In this document: one piece after another, positions 32,959 to 40,841 of the stretch
Numbering within the stretch: position 1 is the first letter of the stretch
How the letters are laid out: each line of letters begins with the position of its first letter
Source: Chloroflexota bacterium
Lineage (GTDB): Bacteria; Chloroflexota; UBA11872
Direction of reading: 5' to 3'
NCBI GenBank assembly: GCA_028874175.1
Contig: JAPPLN010000017.1
Span: 1 to 64,000 of the forward strand
DNA length: 64,000 nucleotides
Program-made: the position numbers and the translations under genes
The notes under the pieces: model-generated
What the model was told of the DNA's origin: nothing
The model's input: only the letters and a program-made list of their open reading frames with translations
Database searches by the model: none

Positions 32959-33787
32959 CGACCGCGGCTTTCAGTTCGGCGCACTGGTCTGCGTTGAGTA
33001 CGCGGACCGCGCCGGGCGCCAGCGCGCCAAGGCGGACGGTAGCAATGCGCAGGCGGCGAAGGGTCACGACCTTGACCCCAACGGCGGTGAGCATGCGTCG
33101 GATCTGGCGGTAGCGGCCTTCGCGCAGGACCAGACGCAGCGTTGCGCCGCCGCGGTGCTGGCGCAGGTTGCGCACTTCGGCGCGGGCCGGACGCGGGTCA
33201 CCGATCGATATGCCATCGGCGAATCGCCTGGGCAAGTCGCGCGGCGGGTTGCCCCGCACCTCCGCCGAGTACTCGCGCTCGTGCCCGTAGCGCGGGTGCA
33301 TCAGGCGCTCGGCCAGTTCGCCGTCATTGGTTAGCAGCACCAGCCCTTCCGAGGGTGCGTCGAGGCGTCCTACGGGATAGAGGCGTACCTCGCGCAGGTC
33401 CGGCGGCAGCAGGTCCAGGACGGTGGCGCGCCCCTCGGGATCGCGCGCGGTGGTGATGACCCCGGGCGGTTTGTGGACGGCCACCACCAGGCGGCAATCG
33501 GGCAACGTGCTGATCGGTTGTCCGTCCAGGCGCACGTCGTCGCGCGCCGGATCAATCCGCGTGCCGAGCGCTTGCACGACTACGCCGTCGACCTGGACGC
33601 GGCCGGCAACGATGGCCGCTTCCATGGCCCGGCGGGAGCCGGCGCCCGCGCGGGCCAGGAAGACGTGCAGGCGTACCGTTCCTGGCCGGTTCGCCGATTG
33701 GCCGTCGGGCGCGGCGGGTCCGGCCTTCCCGCCCGATTCGACGGGCCGAGGTCTTCGAGCCCGGGGCGCTGGCGGCCTTCGGTTCAC
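32921..33787 (-). CDS. RsuA/RluB/E/F-family rRNA pseudouridine synthase
   Basis: The 288-residue protein converts a specific uridine in rRNA to pseudouridine. An S4 RNA-binding domain (VRLHVFLARAGAGSRRAMEAAI) is followed by HKPPGVITT and the catalytic motif YPVGRLDAPSEGLVLLTNDG with D143. RYRQIRRMLTAVG near the C-terminus is the usual RNA-contact motif. A Pro/Arg-rich extension of about 36 residues precedes the S4 domain; the GTG start at 33787 is not strongly supported and a later start is possible. Convergent with the aldo-keto reductase. Confidence 0.92.
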   Translation of the reverse strand: MNRRPPAPRARRPRPVESGGKAGPAAPDGQSANRPGTVRLHVFLARAGAGSRRAMEAAIVAGRVQVDGVVVQALGTRIDPARDDVRLDGQPISTLPDCRLVVAVHKPPGVITTARDPEGRATVLDLLPPDLREVRLYPVGRLDAPSEGLVLLTNDGELAERLMHPRYGHEREYSAEVRGNPPRDLPRRFADGISIGDPRPARAEVRNLRQHRGGATLRLVLREGRYRQIRRMLTAVGVKVVTLRRLRIATVRLGALAPGAVRVLNADQCAELKAAVASPPSASAADPA

Positions 33788-33788
33788 G

Positions 33789-33887
33789 GGTTACCGCAGC
33801 CTTGCACTTGATACACGACCAGTAGGAGACCCTGTCAGCGGTCAGCGGCTGACTCGCAGCCACACAGTCCGCATGCTAACGGCGGCG
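33789..33887 (+). pseudogene. relic of the 5' end of a pspC gene
   Basis: GCGGCTGACTCGCAGCCACA at about 33845-33864 encodes RLTRSHTVRMLT, matching RLTRSHSDRMLTG of the intact PspC gene at 35146. The similarity also covers the untranslated leader (TTACCGCAGCCTTGCACTTG against TTACCGTGACCATGCACGAC). After about 14 codons the match stops. It lies just upstream of the first toastrack gene, in the same relative order as the intact pspC before the second one. Confidence 0.6.
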
Positions 33888-34063
33888 CGGGCCGCAGCGC
33901 GGGGATGGCGAGCCGGCGGGCGGTTCCGCCCTTATCCTGTCTGGCGCTCCGGCCCTGGCGGACCGGTTCCACGGGCGGAGGCGAGCGACCCCTGACCCAT
34001 GCCGCCCATCGGGGCGGGAGTCGCGCTGATCTTGAACTCGACTGGGCGCATCAGGAGGCCGCA

Positions 34064-34990
34064 GTGAAAGAGCGGGTCCGACGGCAAGGTTTCGGGCTGC
34101 CCGGCAGCCTGCTTCTCGTTGGGGCCTTCGTGCTGCTCTGGCACCTCGAGGTCCTACCGGACGGCTTCTGGTGGCAGTTCTTTCTCTTGTGGCCCTACTG
34201 GCCGGCGGCCGCCGTCGCCAACCTGCTGCTGTCGCGGCTTCACCCCTGGGCGGGCTCCGTGGCGGCCCTGGTCATCCTGGCGGGCACCCTGTTCGGGGCC
34301 TGGTGGGTGGCCGAGGGCGGCGAGCGGCCTCCGGTTGTCCCGGCGACCCACGAGTCGATCTCCCTGCCGCTGGACGGAGTGCAGACGGCCCAGGTGAACC
34401 TGACGGCCTCGAGCGGCGTGCTTGCGCTCGGTGGCGGCGCGTCGGCCGGGCGGTTGCTGGTCGGCGAGTTCGAGGGGATGGCCTTCCCGGCGGCGCAGTA
34501 TTCGGTACGCATGAGTAGCGCGGGCGGCCAGCAGACGCTGGAGATCAATCTCCAGGGTTCCTGGGAGGTCTCCTTCCCACCCCAGCGGCCTATCTCAAAC
34601 GGGCGTTGGATGCTGCAACACGCCAGTGGTGTCCCCACCCAAATCGGCGTGTACGGCGGCGCGACGACGCTCGATCTCGACCTGCAAGAGCTGACTGTGC
34701 GAAGTCTGAATATCGAGGCGGGCGCTGCGGACATTGTGGCGGTGATGCCCGCCAACGCGGGGCGTACGGACGCCAGCTTCAGGATCGGCGCGGGCAGCCT
34801 GAACATTGAGATTCCGGCAGGCGTTGGGGCCCGGATTGAGTTGGCGGGCGGCGTGTCGAGCGTCGACATCGATTCGGCGCGCTTCCCGGCACAGGGCGAC
34901 GGCCGGTACGCCTCCCCAAACTTCGAGAATGCCGCCAACCGCGTGACGATCAACATCGGCGCCAGCGCGGGCGACATCACCGTCCGCTAG
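34064..34990 (+). CDS. LiaF-like membrane protein with C-terminal beta (toastrack-like) domain, paralogue 1
   Basis: The 308-residue protein has two to three N-terminal membrane helices with the LiaF/DUF5668 signature (LPGSLLLVGAFVLLWHLEVL and FWWQFFLLWPYWPAAAV). An extracytoplasmic repetitive beta domain follows (LDLDLQELTVRSLNIEAGAA, TDASFRIGAGSLNIEIPAG). GTG 34064 has AGGAGG five bases upstream; the frame extends to 33905 without support. A full paralogue lies at 36036-36977, keeping the DLDLQEL and FENAANRVTI segments. LiaF-type proteins tune envelope-stress signalling; no histidine kinase is next to it here. Confidence 0.82.
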   Translation: MKERVRRQGFGLPGSLLLVGAFVLLWHLEVLPDGFWWQFFLLWPYWPAAAVANLLLSRLHPWAGSVAALVILAGTLFGAWWVAEGGERPPVVPATHESISLPLDGVQTAQVNLTASSGVLALGGGASAGRLLVGEFEGMAFPAAQYSVRMSSAGGQQTLEINLQGSWEVSFPPQRPISNGRWMLQHASGVPTQIGVYGGATTLDLDLQELTVRSLNIEAGAADIVAVMPANAGRTDASFRIGAGSLNIEIPAGVGARIELAGGVSSVDIDSARFPAQGDGRYASPNFENAANRVTINIGASAGDITVR

Positions 34991-35017
34991 TCCTTTTCAC
35001 CCTCCTGCCGACTGTCC

Positions 35018-35040
35018 GGCCCGGCGGGCCTAGTCCTTTT
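35018..35040 (+). terminator. possible terminator after toastrack paralogue 1
   Basis: GGCCC-GGC-GGGCC is followed by TAGTCCTTTT, a short hairpin with an imperfect T tract 27 bases past the stop. The same TAGTCCTTTT also overlaps the stop codon itself at 34988-34997. Confidence 0.4.
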
Positions 35041-35145
35041 GGCCGATTCGCCGCGCCGAAAATTACGGCCTTGGGGCGATGGCGGGGCGCCGCTCACGGC
35101 TTACCGTGACCATGCACGACACACACAACCGCGGAAAGGCCCTTC

Positions 35146-35799
35146 ATGGATAACCGGCTGACCCGCAGCCACTCGGACCGGATGCTCACGGGCGTGGCCG
35201 GCGGGATGGCGGAGTATTTCGACATCGACCCGGTCATCATGCGCCTGCTCTGGGTGCTGGGCGCCGTCTTCACGGGCGGCGTGCTGCTCGTCGTCTACTT
35301 CGTGATGGCCATCATCATGCCGTCGCCGCCGGATGGCGAGGATGAGTACGAGGACGAGGAGGAGTTCGAGGACGACGACCTCGACGAAGACAAGGCGGCC
35401 GACGCCACCGACGAAGCGCCTGACAGCCAGAAGGCTGACGAATCCGACGGCCAGGGCGAGGACGAAGCAGACGAGGAGGCCGAGCCCAAGGCTGACGGCA
35501 CTGCGGCAACGGCCGCTAGCGCTGCGACCACAGGCGCCTCGGACGCCCAGTTAGCCGTATCTCCGCGCCAGCGGAGGCGCGAGGCTCGTCGGGAGCGTCG
35601 CACGTCGCGGCGACGCTCACGGCACCGCCGCGCCGCTGCCCGCCGCCGCGGCCAGGGCGCGTTCGTGATTGGGGCCATCCTGATCGTGATCGGCGCGCTG
35701 GCCCTGGTGGACCAGTTCAGCTGGCTCAGCTTCTGGCAGTTCTGGCCCCTCATTCTCATCGGGATCGGCGGCGCGCTGATCCTCGGCCGGATGCGTTAG
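35146..35799 (+). CDS. PspC-domain protein with acidic linker and C-terminal LiaF-type membrane segment
   Basis: The 217-residue protein starts with a PspC domain (RLTRSHSDRMLTGVAGGMAE, followed by DIDPVIMRLLWVLGAVFTGG and a membrane helix). A very acidic linker (residues about 64-120) and a basic stretch rich in RRR follow, then a second membrane hairpin (FVIGAILIVIGALALVDQ, FWQFWPLILIGIGGALI). PspC domains sense or relay membrane stress. The charged linker may fold back on itself or bind partners. It heads an operon with the 76-residue membrane protein and toastrack paralogue 2. Confidence 0.85.
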   Translation: MDNRLTRSHSDRMLTGVAGGMAEYFDIDPVIMRLLWVLGAVFTGGVLLVVYFVMAIIMPSPPDGEDEYEDEEEFEDDDLDEDKAADATDEAPDSQKADESDGQGEDEADEEAEPKADGTAATAASAATTGASDAQLAVSPRQRRREARRERRTSRRRSRHRRAAARRRGQGAFVIGAILIVIGALALVDQFSWLSFWQFWPLILIGIGGALILGRMR

Positions 35800-35808
35800 G
35801 GGGTCGTG

Positions 35809-36039
35809 ATGGTTGGAAACGACACACATGACGGCGCGGCGCCCGCTCGTAAGCGACGCCGACAGCGACGCGGGGACGGTGCGCTGGTCGGAGGCACGGC
35901 GCTCGTCCTGCTCGGTTCGGTCTTCCTTGCGGATGAGCTCGGCTGGGTCGAGTTCGGAGACCTCTGGCCCGTGATCCTGATCGGGATCGGCCTGGTGATG
36001 ATCGTCAGCTTCTTCGCCGACGCCAGGAGGTCGCAATGA
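35809..36039 (+). CDS. small LiaI/LiaF-type membrane protein
   Basis: The 76-residue protein has a basic N-terminus (RKRRRQRRG) and the two-helix LiaF-TM pattern GTALVLLGSVFLADEL and FGDLWPVILIGIGLVMIVSF. It is similar to the C-terminal membrane part of the PspC protein just upstream. ATG 35809 follows TAGGGGG. The stop overlaps the next start as ATGA (36036-36039), so translation with the toastrack protein is coupled. Confidence 0.8.
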   Translation: MVGNDTHDGAAPARKRRRQRRGDGALVGGTALVLLGSVFLADELGWVEFGDLWPVILIGIGLVMIVSFFADARRSQ

Positions 36040-36977
36040 ACGGCTCGAGCACCCTGGCCAGGCAGTCCGGCTTCGGATTCGCCGGCGTCCTGATTCTGCT
36101 CGGCGTATTCGGGTTGCTCTGGAACTTCAATGTGCTGCCCGATAGATTCTGGGGGGAATTCTGGACCCTCTGGCCTCTTTTGCTGGTAGCCGTTGGCGTG
36201 AACCTGGTGCTGTCTCGGCAGCGCGCCTGGCTCGGCTCGCTGGCCGCCTTGGCGGTGGTGACAGGCTCGCTGGGTGCGGCCTGGGTACTGGCAGTGACCT
36301 ACCCCTCGCCTGCGCCGGGTCTCACCATCAGCAGCGAGTCGATCTCGGTGAAGCGCGACGGTGCGCGGTCGGCGCGCCTGAACCTGGCCGTGGGCGGCGG
36401 CGATCTCTCGCTCAGCGGCGGCGCCCCGTCGGGCCTGCTGCTGTCCGGCGGATCCCAGGGGTCCATTGCCGAAGTGAAAGTGTCGGAACAGCGCGTGAGC
36501 GTGAGCACGTCGGGCGACCGGAGCACGGTGGACGTGAATCTCAACGCCGACTGGAGCTTCCAGTTCCCTCCGCGCCGCACCAGATCGTCGCCACGCTGGG
36601 TCTTGCGTCACGCCGAGGGCATTCCAACCGATATTCAAATAGCAGGCGGAGTATCGGACCTTGATCTGGACCTGCAGGAGTTGAACGTGCAGAGCTTGAA
36701 GGTCGACGCGGGCGCCGCGGATATCGACGTGGTGCTGCCCGCACACGCTGGGCGCACGACTGCCGAATTCAGCATCGGCGCGGCGGACCTGGACATCACG
36801 GTTCCGCCGAGCGTCGCGGCTCGAATCGACTTCGAAGGCGGGATTTCAAGCCTGAACATCGACGAGTCGCGGTTCCCGAAGCAGGGTGACCAGTACGTGT
36901 CCCCTGACTTCGAGAGCGCCGCCAACCGGGTCACGATCAAGATTGAAGCCGGTGTGAGCGACATCACCATCAATTAG
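36036..36977 (+). CDS. LiaF-like membrane protein with C-terminal beta (toastrack-like) domain, paralogue 2
   Basis: The 313-residue protein is a clear paralogue of the one at 34064. It has N-terminal helices GFAGVLILLGVFGLLWNFNV and FWTLWPLLLVAVGVNLVL, then an extracytoplasmic beta-rich domain (LDLDLQELNVQSLKVDAGAA, TTAEFSIGAADLDITVP) ending FESAANRVTIKIEAGVSDI. It is the last gene of the pspC operon, overlapping the preceding gene by four bases. The regular short beta repeats suggest a surface-facing solenoid or toastrack. Confidence 0.82.
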   Translation: MNGSSTLARQSGFGFAGVLILLGVFGLLWNFNVLPDRFWGEFWTLWPLLLVAVGVNLVLSRQRAWLGSLAALAVVTGSLGAAWVLAVTYPSPAPGLTISSESISVKRDGARSARLNLAVGGGDLSLSGGAPSGLLLSGGSQGSIAEVKVSEQRVSVSTSGDRSTVDVNLNADWSFQFPPRRTRSSPRWVLRHAEGIPTDIQIAGGVSDLDLDLQELNVQSLKVDAGAADIDVVLPAHAGRTTAEFSIGAADLDITVPPSVAARIDFEGGISSLNIDESRFPKQGDQYVSPDFESAANRVTIKIEAGVSDITIN

Positions 36978-37004
36978 CTAATCCACATCCCCTCCCTCCC
37001 CAGC

Positions 37005-37033
37005 GGGCCGGGTCGCCAAATGCGGCCCGGCCC
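37005..37033. terminator. stem-loop between convergent genes (bidirectional terminator candidate)
   Basis: GGGCCGGG (37005-37012) pairs perfectly with CCCGGCCC (37026-37033) around a 13-base loop. It lies between the stops of the toastrack gene and the Nudix gene. No T-tract follows. Confidence 0.5.
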
Positions 37034-37040
37034 GTCAGGT

Positions 37041-37715
37041 TTAAGCCCGGAGGTCGAAGCGGGGGTCGTAGCGCAGGTCGCGCTCGCCGGCCAGGGCGAG
37101 GCCAGCCAACTCGGCCAGGTGCGTCGCGAACGGTCCAAGGCCGGGCGTCAGTTCGGGCGAGGTGACGACGGCCGATGCCACGTTGCGGGTTGTCGCATCC
37201 ATCCGACGCGCCGGCGTGCGAGCGTCAAGTCTGTCCAGGTTCGGCACGGCTTCCAGGTCCAGGCTCAGCAGGGCCTCGATCTCGCCCGGTTGCGGACGCA
37301 AGTCCTCAAGCGAAAGCGGCGCCAGCCAGAGCCACAGGTCCTGCAACTCGCGGTCCACGAGTCCGTCGTGTGTATGTAGACCCTCGACGCGACGGGTGCC
37401 GAGTTGGATGAGCGGCCCGTCGGTGGGCCGTACGCCAAGCTCTTCTTCCAGTTCACGCCACGGATCGGGGTCGTCGGGCGCCAGGTGCCCGGCGCTGCTG
37501 ACGTCCAGCAGCCCGCCCCAGGTGTCCTTCGTGAACCCGCGCTGCTGGAGCACCAGGCCGGGGCCGTCGGGCTCGCCGGTCAGGACCACCCAGACCGTGC
37601 GGGTGCGGTGCCAGTGGCCCTCGCGGTGAATCTGCAGTCGCCGCAGCAGGCGTCCGGTCGAGCGGCCGTCGGGCGTTACGACCTCCAGCAGTTCGCTTTG
37701 GTCGTCGTAGGTCAT
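37041..37715 (-). CDS. Nudix-domain protein (IDI/YfcD-like) with shortened Nudix box
   Basis: The 224-residue protein resembles the isopentenyl-diphosphate isomerase-like Nudix branch: ELLEVVTPDGRSTGRLLRR, then HREGHWHRTRTVWVVL and WGGLLDVSSAGHLAPDD. The Nudix box reads G-HLAPDDPDPW-RELEEELGV, with 10 residues between the first glycine and the RE pair where the consensus has 13; the first glutamate is replaced by aspartate. The metal-binding REUxEE helix is intact. Activity may be retained, but the loop is altered. Single gene, divergent from the sugar isomerase gene. Confidence 0.78.
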   Translation of the reverse strand: MTYDDQSELLEVVTPDGRSTGRLLRRLQIHREGHWHRTRTVWVVLTGEPDGPGLVLQQRGFTKDTWGGLLDVSSAGHLAPDDPDPWRELEEELGVRPTDGPLIQLGTRRVEGLHTHDGLVDRELQDLWLWLAPLSLEDLRPQPGEIEALLSLDLEAVPNLDRLDARTPARRMDATTRNVASAVVTSPELTPGLGPFATHLAELAGLALAGERDLRYDPRFDLRA

Positions 37716-37777
37716 TCGGCCGTTGCCCCGGGTCTGGACGGGCGCTCGCGTACCATGCCGGGCAGCCCGGCCTGAGA

Positions 37778-38578
37778 ATGGATACGCGCCCTATGCGATT
37801 CGGCTGCTGCGGACCTATCGAGAACATGCCGGCCATGCGAGCGGCCGGCTACGACTACGCCGAGCTGCGCGTGGTTGACCTGCGGCCCGACGACGACGAG
37901 ACCGTGTACGCCCCGATCAAGCGACAGATCGAGGACGCCGGCCTGCCTCCCGAAGCCCTGAACGTGTTCATTCCGCCGCACCACCCCGTGGTGGGACCGG
38001 ACCGCGATCTGGAAGGCCTGCGCGCCTACGTGACCACGGCCATGGGCCGCATGCGCGACCTGGGGACGCGGCTGGTGGTATTTGGGAGCGGCGGCGCACG
38101 CTCCACGCCGCCCGGATTCGACCATCACCTGGTGCCGGGGCAGTTGCAGGACTTTCTGCTGCTGGCCGGCGGCATCGCGGCTGATCACGACATGGACCTC
38201 GTGATTGAACCGCTGTGGCGGGACGTGTGCGACACGATAAACACGATAGTCGAAGGCTTCGTGGCCGCCCGCCAGAGCGGGCATCCGCGCGTGTGGACGC
38301 TGGCCGACTGGTTCCACGTCTTCCACAACGACGAGCCGCTGGAGACGCTGGCCGAAGTCGCGCCGCGGTTGCGCCACATTCACGTCCCCGTGCCTCCCAT
38401 TCCCGGCGCGCCGGAACAGCCGACCGATCCCGGGTTTGACGACTTCCTCGACGCCCTGCTGGCCACAGGCTATGACCTGCGGATGAGCGTGGAGGACAAC
38501 GGCAAGCGGTTCACCGACTTCGCATCGCAGGCCGGGCCGGCGCTGGACTACCTGAGGGCCCGGGTTCCGGCGTCATGA
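37778..38578 (+). CDS. sugar phosphate isomerase/epimerase-like TIM-barrel protein
   Basis: The 266-residue protein belongs to the xylose isomerase-like (AP endonuclease family 2) TIM-barrel group. Segments MRFGCCGPIENMPAMRAAGYDYAEL (read in pieces), VVFGSGGAR, LVIEPLWR with a metal-binding glutamate, and RHIHVPVPP fit the fold. Such enzymes isomerise or epimerise sugars or inosose. It overlaps the esterase gene by four bases (ATGA at 38575-38578), so the two act together. An internal ATG at 37793 is an alternative start. Confidence 0.82.
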   Translation: MDTRPMRFGCCGPIENMPAMRAAGYDYAELRVVDLRPDDDETVYAPIKRQIEDAGLPPEALNVFIPPHHPVVGPDRDLEGLRAYVTTAMGRMRDLGTRLVVFGSGGARSTPPGFDHHLVPGQLQDFLLLAGGIAADHDMDLVIEPLWRDVCDTINTIVEGFVAARQSGHPRVWTLADWFHVFHNDEPLETLAEVAPRLRHIHVPVPPIPGAPEQPTDPGFDDFLDALLATGYDLRMSVEDNGKRFTDFASQAGPALDYLRARVPAS

Positions 38579-39612
38579 CGGTGGCGGATCCGCCCGCGTA
38601 CGACTTCGACGGCTTCATCGATGGGTTGGACGCGGCGCGGGAACCCTCCCTGGCCTTTCATCCGGGGATGGATTTCGGCGCCTGGCGGGCGGCGCTGCTT
38701 GAACGGCTGGAGTCGCTGTTGGGCGACCTGCCCGCGCTGACCGGGGCCGCGCCGACCATCCTGGAGTCGACGGACTGTGGCGCCTACGTGCAGCACAAGC
38801 TGGTCTACGAGACCATCGCGGATGTGTGGGTTCCCGCCTGGTTGCTGGTCCCGGCCAGCGCATCGACCGAGGATCCCGCGGCGGGAATCCTGGCGCTGCA
38901 CGGCCACGGGGACGGCAAGGATCAGCTGGTGGCGCGCGACGACAGTCCCAACATCTACCGCAGCTTCGCCCGCCGCTATGCCGAGCGCGGGCACGTGGTG
39001 CTGGCGCCCGACGCCATCGGGTTCGGCGAGCGAGCCGAGGAATTCCGCCGTTTCGGGCAGCGCGACGGCTGCAATATCAACTTCATGCGCGCCCTGTTGT
39101 TCGGCATCAACCTGATGGCGTTGAACATCCAGGATGACCGGCGAGGCTTGGACATCCTGGCCGGGCTGCCGGAGGTCGATGCCGGACGGCTGGGCTGCGC
39201 CGGGCTGTCGTTCGGGGGAACGCGCACCATGTACCTGGGCGCGCTGGACCCGCGGATCAAGGCCGCGGTGGTGAGCGGCTACCTCACCACGTTTCGTGCC
39301 TACGCGCTGGACACGGGGAACTTCTGCGGTTCGCAGTTCCTGCCGGGCATCTACGCCTACGCGGACGTGCCGGACCTGCACGGCCTGATCGCGCCGCGGC
39401 CGTTGTTGATCGAGGCCGGTCAAGCCGACCGCGGGTTCCCGATCGCCGCCTCGCGCGAAGCGCACGCGCGCGTGGCCGCGATTTATGCGGCGGCCGGCGT
39501 GCCGGAGCGGTTGGAACGCGACGAGTTCGACGGCGGGCACGAGTACCGCGCGGAAGCCTCGCTCGACTTCATGGATCGCTGGCTGGCGCCAGGCGGCCCC
39601 GCCCTCGACTGA
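38575..39612 (+). CDS. alpha/beta-hydrolase (acetyl-xylan esterase/dienelactone hydrolase-like)
   Basis: The 345-residue protein has an alpha/beta-hydrolase core: GILALHGHGDGKDQL (oxyanion-side), VVLAPDAIGFGER, the nucleophile elbow GLSFGGTRT, and a histidine late in DGGHEY. The N-terminal cap resembles acetyl-xylan esterase-type enzymes, which remove acyl groups from sugars. Translational coupling with the sugar isomerase gene supports a role in degrading an acylated sugar. No signal peptide is seen. The gene is convergent with the LysM gene. Confidence 0.85.
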   Translation: MTVADPPAYDFDGFIDGLDAAREPSLAFHPGMDFGAWRAALLERLESLLGDLPALTGAAPTILESTDCGAYVQHKLVYETIADVWVPAWLLVPASASTEDPAAGILALHGHGDGKDQLVARDDSPNIYRSFARRYAERGHVVLAPDAIGFGERAEEFRRFGQRDGCNINFMRALLFGINLMALNIQDDRRGLDILAGLPEVDAGRLGCAGLSFGGTRTMYLGALDPRIKAAVVSGYLTTFRAYALDTGNFCGSQFLPGIYAYADVPDLHGLIAPRPLLIEAGQADRGFPIAASREAHARVAAIYAAAGVPERLERDEFDGGHEYRAEASLDFMDRWLAPGGPALD

Positions 39613-39621
39613 GCGCATAGC

Positions 39622-39653
39622 AAAAAAGAGGGCACCCGCCGGGGCGCCCCCTC
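39622..39653 (-). terminator. intrinsic terminator of the LysM/SH3 gene
   Basis: On the minus strand a hairpin (GAGGG, bulge, CGCCC, loop CGGC, GGGTG, CCCTC) is followed by TTTTTT, 19 bases after the stop at 39672. This is the clearest Rho-independent terminator in the window. Confidence 0.8.
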
Positions 39654-39671
39654 GTTATCAGTGCTCTCCGG

Positions 39672-40658
39672 CTAGCCGAACTTCAGGAACTGGCCCTGGA
39701 CCCAGTTGCCGTCGGTCAGCCGCCACCAGGTGACGCCGTTGACGATCTGGGTTTCACCGGTGAGTTCAACTTCCGACGCTCCGGGCGCGACGTAGGCCAC
39801 CGAGGCGTTGGGATCGGCGGACACGCGCACGTTCAGGCCGGCCGTCGGAACCACGGTGGCGCGCACGGTTTCGCCCGCGGGCGCCGGCGTGGCCGCCGGC
39901 GCCGGCGTGGTTTGAGGCGCGGCCGTAGCGGCCGGGGCCGCCGTTGGAGCGGCCCGGACGCCAATCTCCAGGTACTGCGACTGCACCCAGTTGCCGTCGT
40001 CAACCTCGCGCCACTCGATCCCGTCAATCACTTCGATGACTCCGGTAAGCGCCAGCTCACTGCCGCCAGGCGCGACGTACTGGATCTCGCCGGTCTCGGT
40101 GCTGGGCGCCCCGCGCACATTCAGCCCGTCACTGGGCACCACGACGGCCGTCGTAGCGACGGGCCGCGACTCGCGACGCTCGATGACCTGGGCCGGGTCC
40201 GTCGGAATCTCGAGCACCTGGCCGACGAAGATGAAGTTCTCGTCCGGCAGGTCATTGAAGTCGACGACGTCGGCGACGCTCACGCCGTACGCCGAGGCGA
40301 TGGAGAAGAGCGTATCGCCTTCCTGCACCGCGTATTCGATCGGGCCTTCCGGTGTGGGCGTGGGCGTGGGAGCCGGCGGCTCGGTGGGCGTGGGCGTCGC
40401 GGGCGGCGGCGTTGGCTCGGGCACCGGCGGCTGGGTTGGCGCGACGGTGATCGGCGGCGCAACGGGGGTCACGCCGATGGCCGATGGGGTTGACGGTAGC
40501 CCTCCGGAAACGGCGGGTGTCGCGGTTGGGGTGGCCTCCGCGGTCGGCTCTTCGTCACCGCCGGTCAGGGCCATGACCAGAATCACGATCAGCACGATGG
40601 CAAGTACCGGCAGAACCAGAAGCGTGACGAACAGTCGGTACTGTCGCAGGCTCCTCAC
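39672..40658 (-). CDS. membrane-anchored LysM and SH3b domain protein
   Basis: The 328-residue protein has a short cytoplasmic start, one membrane helix (FVTLLVLPVLAIVLIVILVM), a Thr/Pro-rich spacer, a LysM domain (YAVQEGDTLFSIASAYGVSV, LPDENFIFVGQVLEIP), then two bacterial SH3 modules (VVPSDGLNVRGAPS and VVPTAGLNVRVSADP) separated by an Ala/Pro-rich linker. LysM binds peptidoglycan and SH3b modules bind cell-wall or peptide ligands, so it probably ties the membrane to the wall or modulates wall enzymes. The class A PBP gene lies upstream in the same direction, 180 bases away. Confidence 0.88.
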   Translation of the reverse strand: MRSLRQYRLFVTLLVLPVLAIVLIVILVMALTGGDEEPTAEATPTATPAVSGGLPSTPSAIGVTPVAPPITVAPTQPPVPEPTPPPATPTPTEPPAPTPTPTPEGPIEYAVQEGDTLFSIASAYGVSVADVVDFNDLPDENFIFVGQVLEIPTDPAQVIERRESRPVATTAVVVPSDGLNVRGAPSTETGEIQYVAPGGSELALTGVIEVIDGIEWREVDDGNWVQSQYLEIGVRAAPTAAPAATAAPQTTPAPAATPAPAGETVRATVVPTAGLNVRVSADPNASVAYVAPGASEVELTGETQIVNGVTWWRLTDGNWVQGQFLKFG

Positions 40659-40841
40659 CGCGGCCCCCTATCTCCAGGGTCGCCGGGCTCGTGGCGCCCC
40701 CCAGGTCAGCAACTGCCGGCGGTCTCGCGCCACGGAGCCTCCCCTTTTACGCCTGGGGCCCAAGAACGCGCGCTACAGACGAGAACGTAGCCGCATTGTA
40801 CACGCGGTGCCCGACCGCTGAATGCGGCGCAACCCCGCCCC

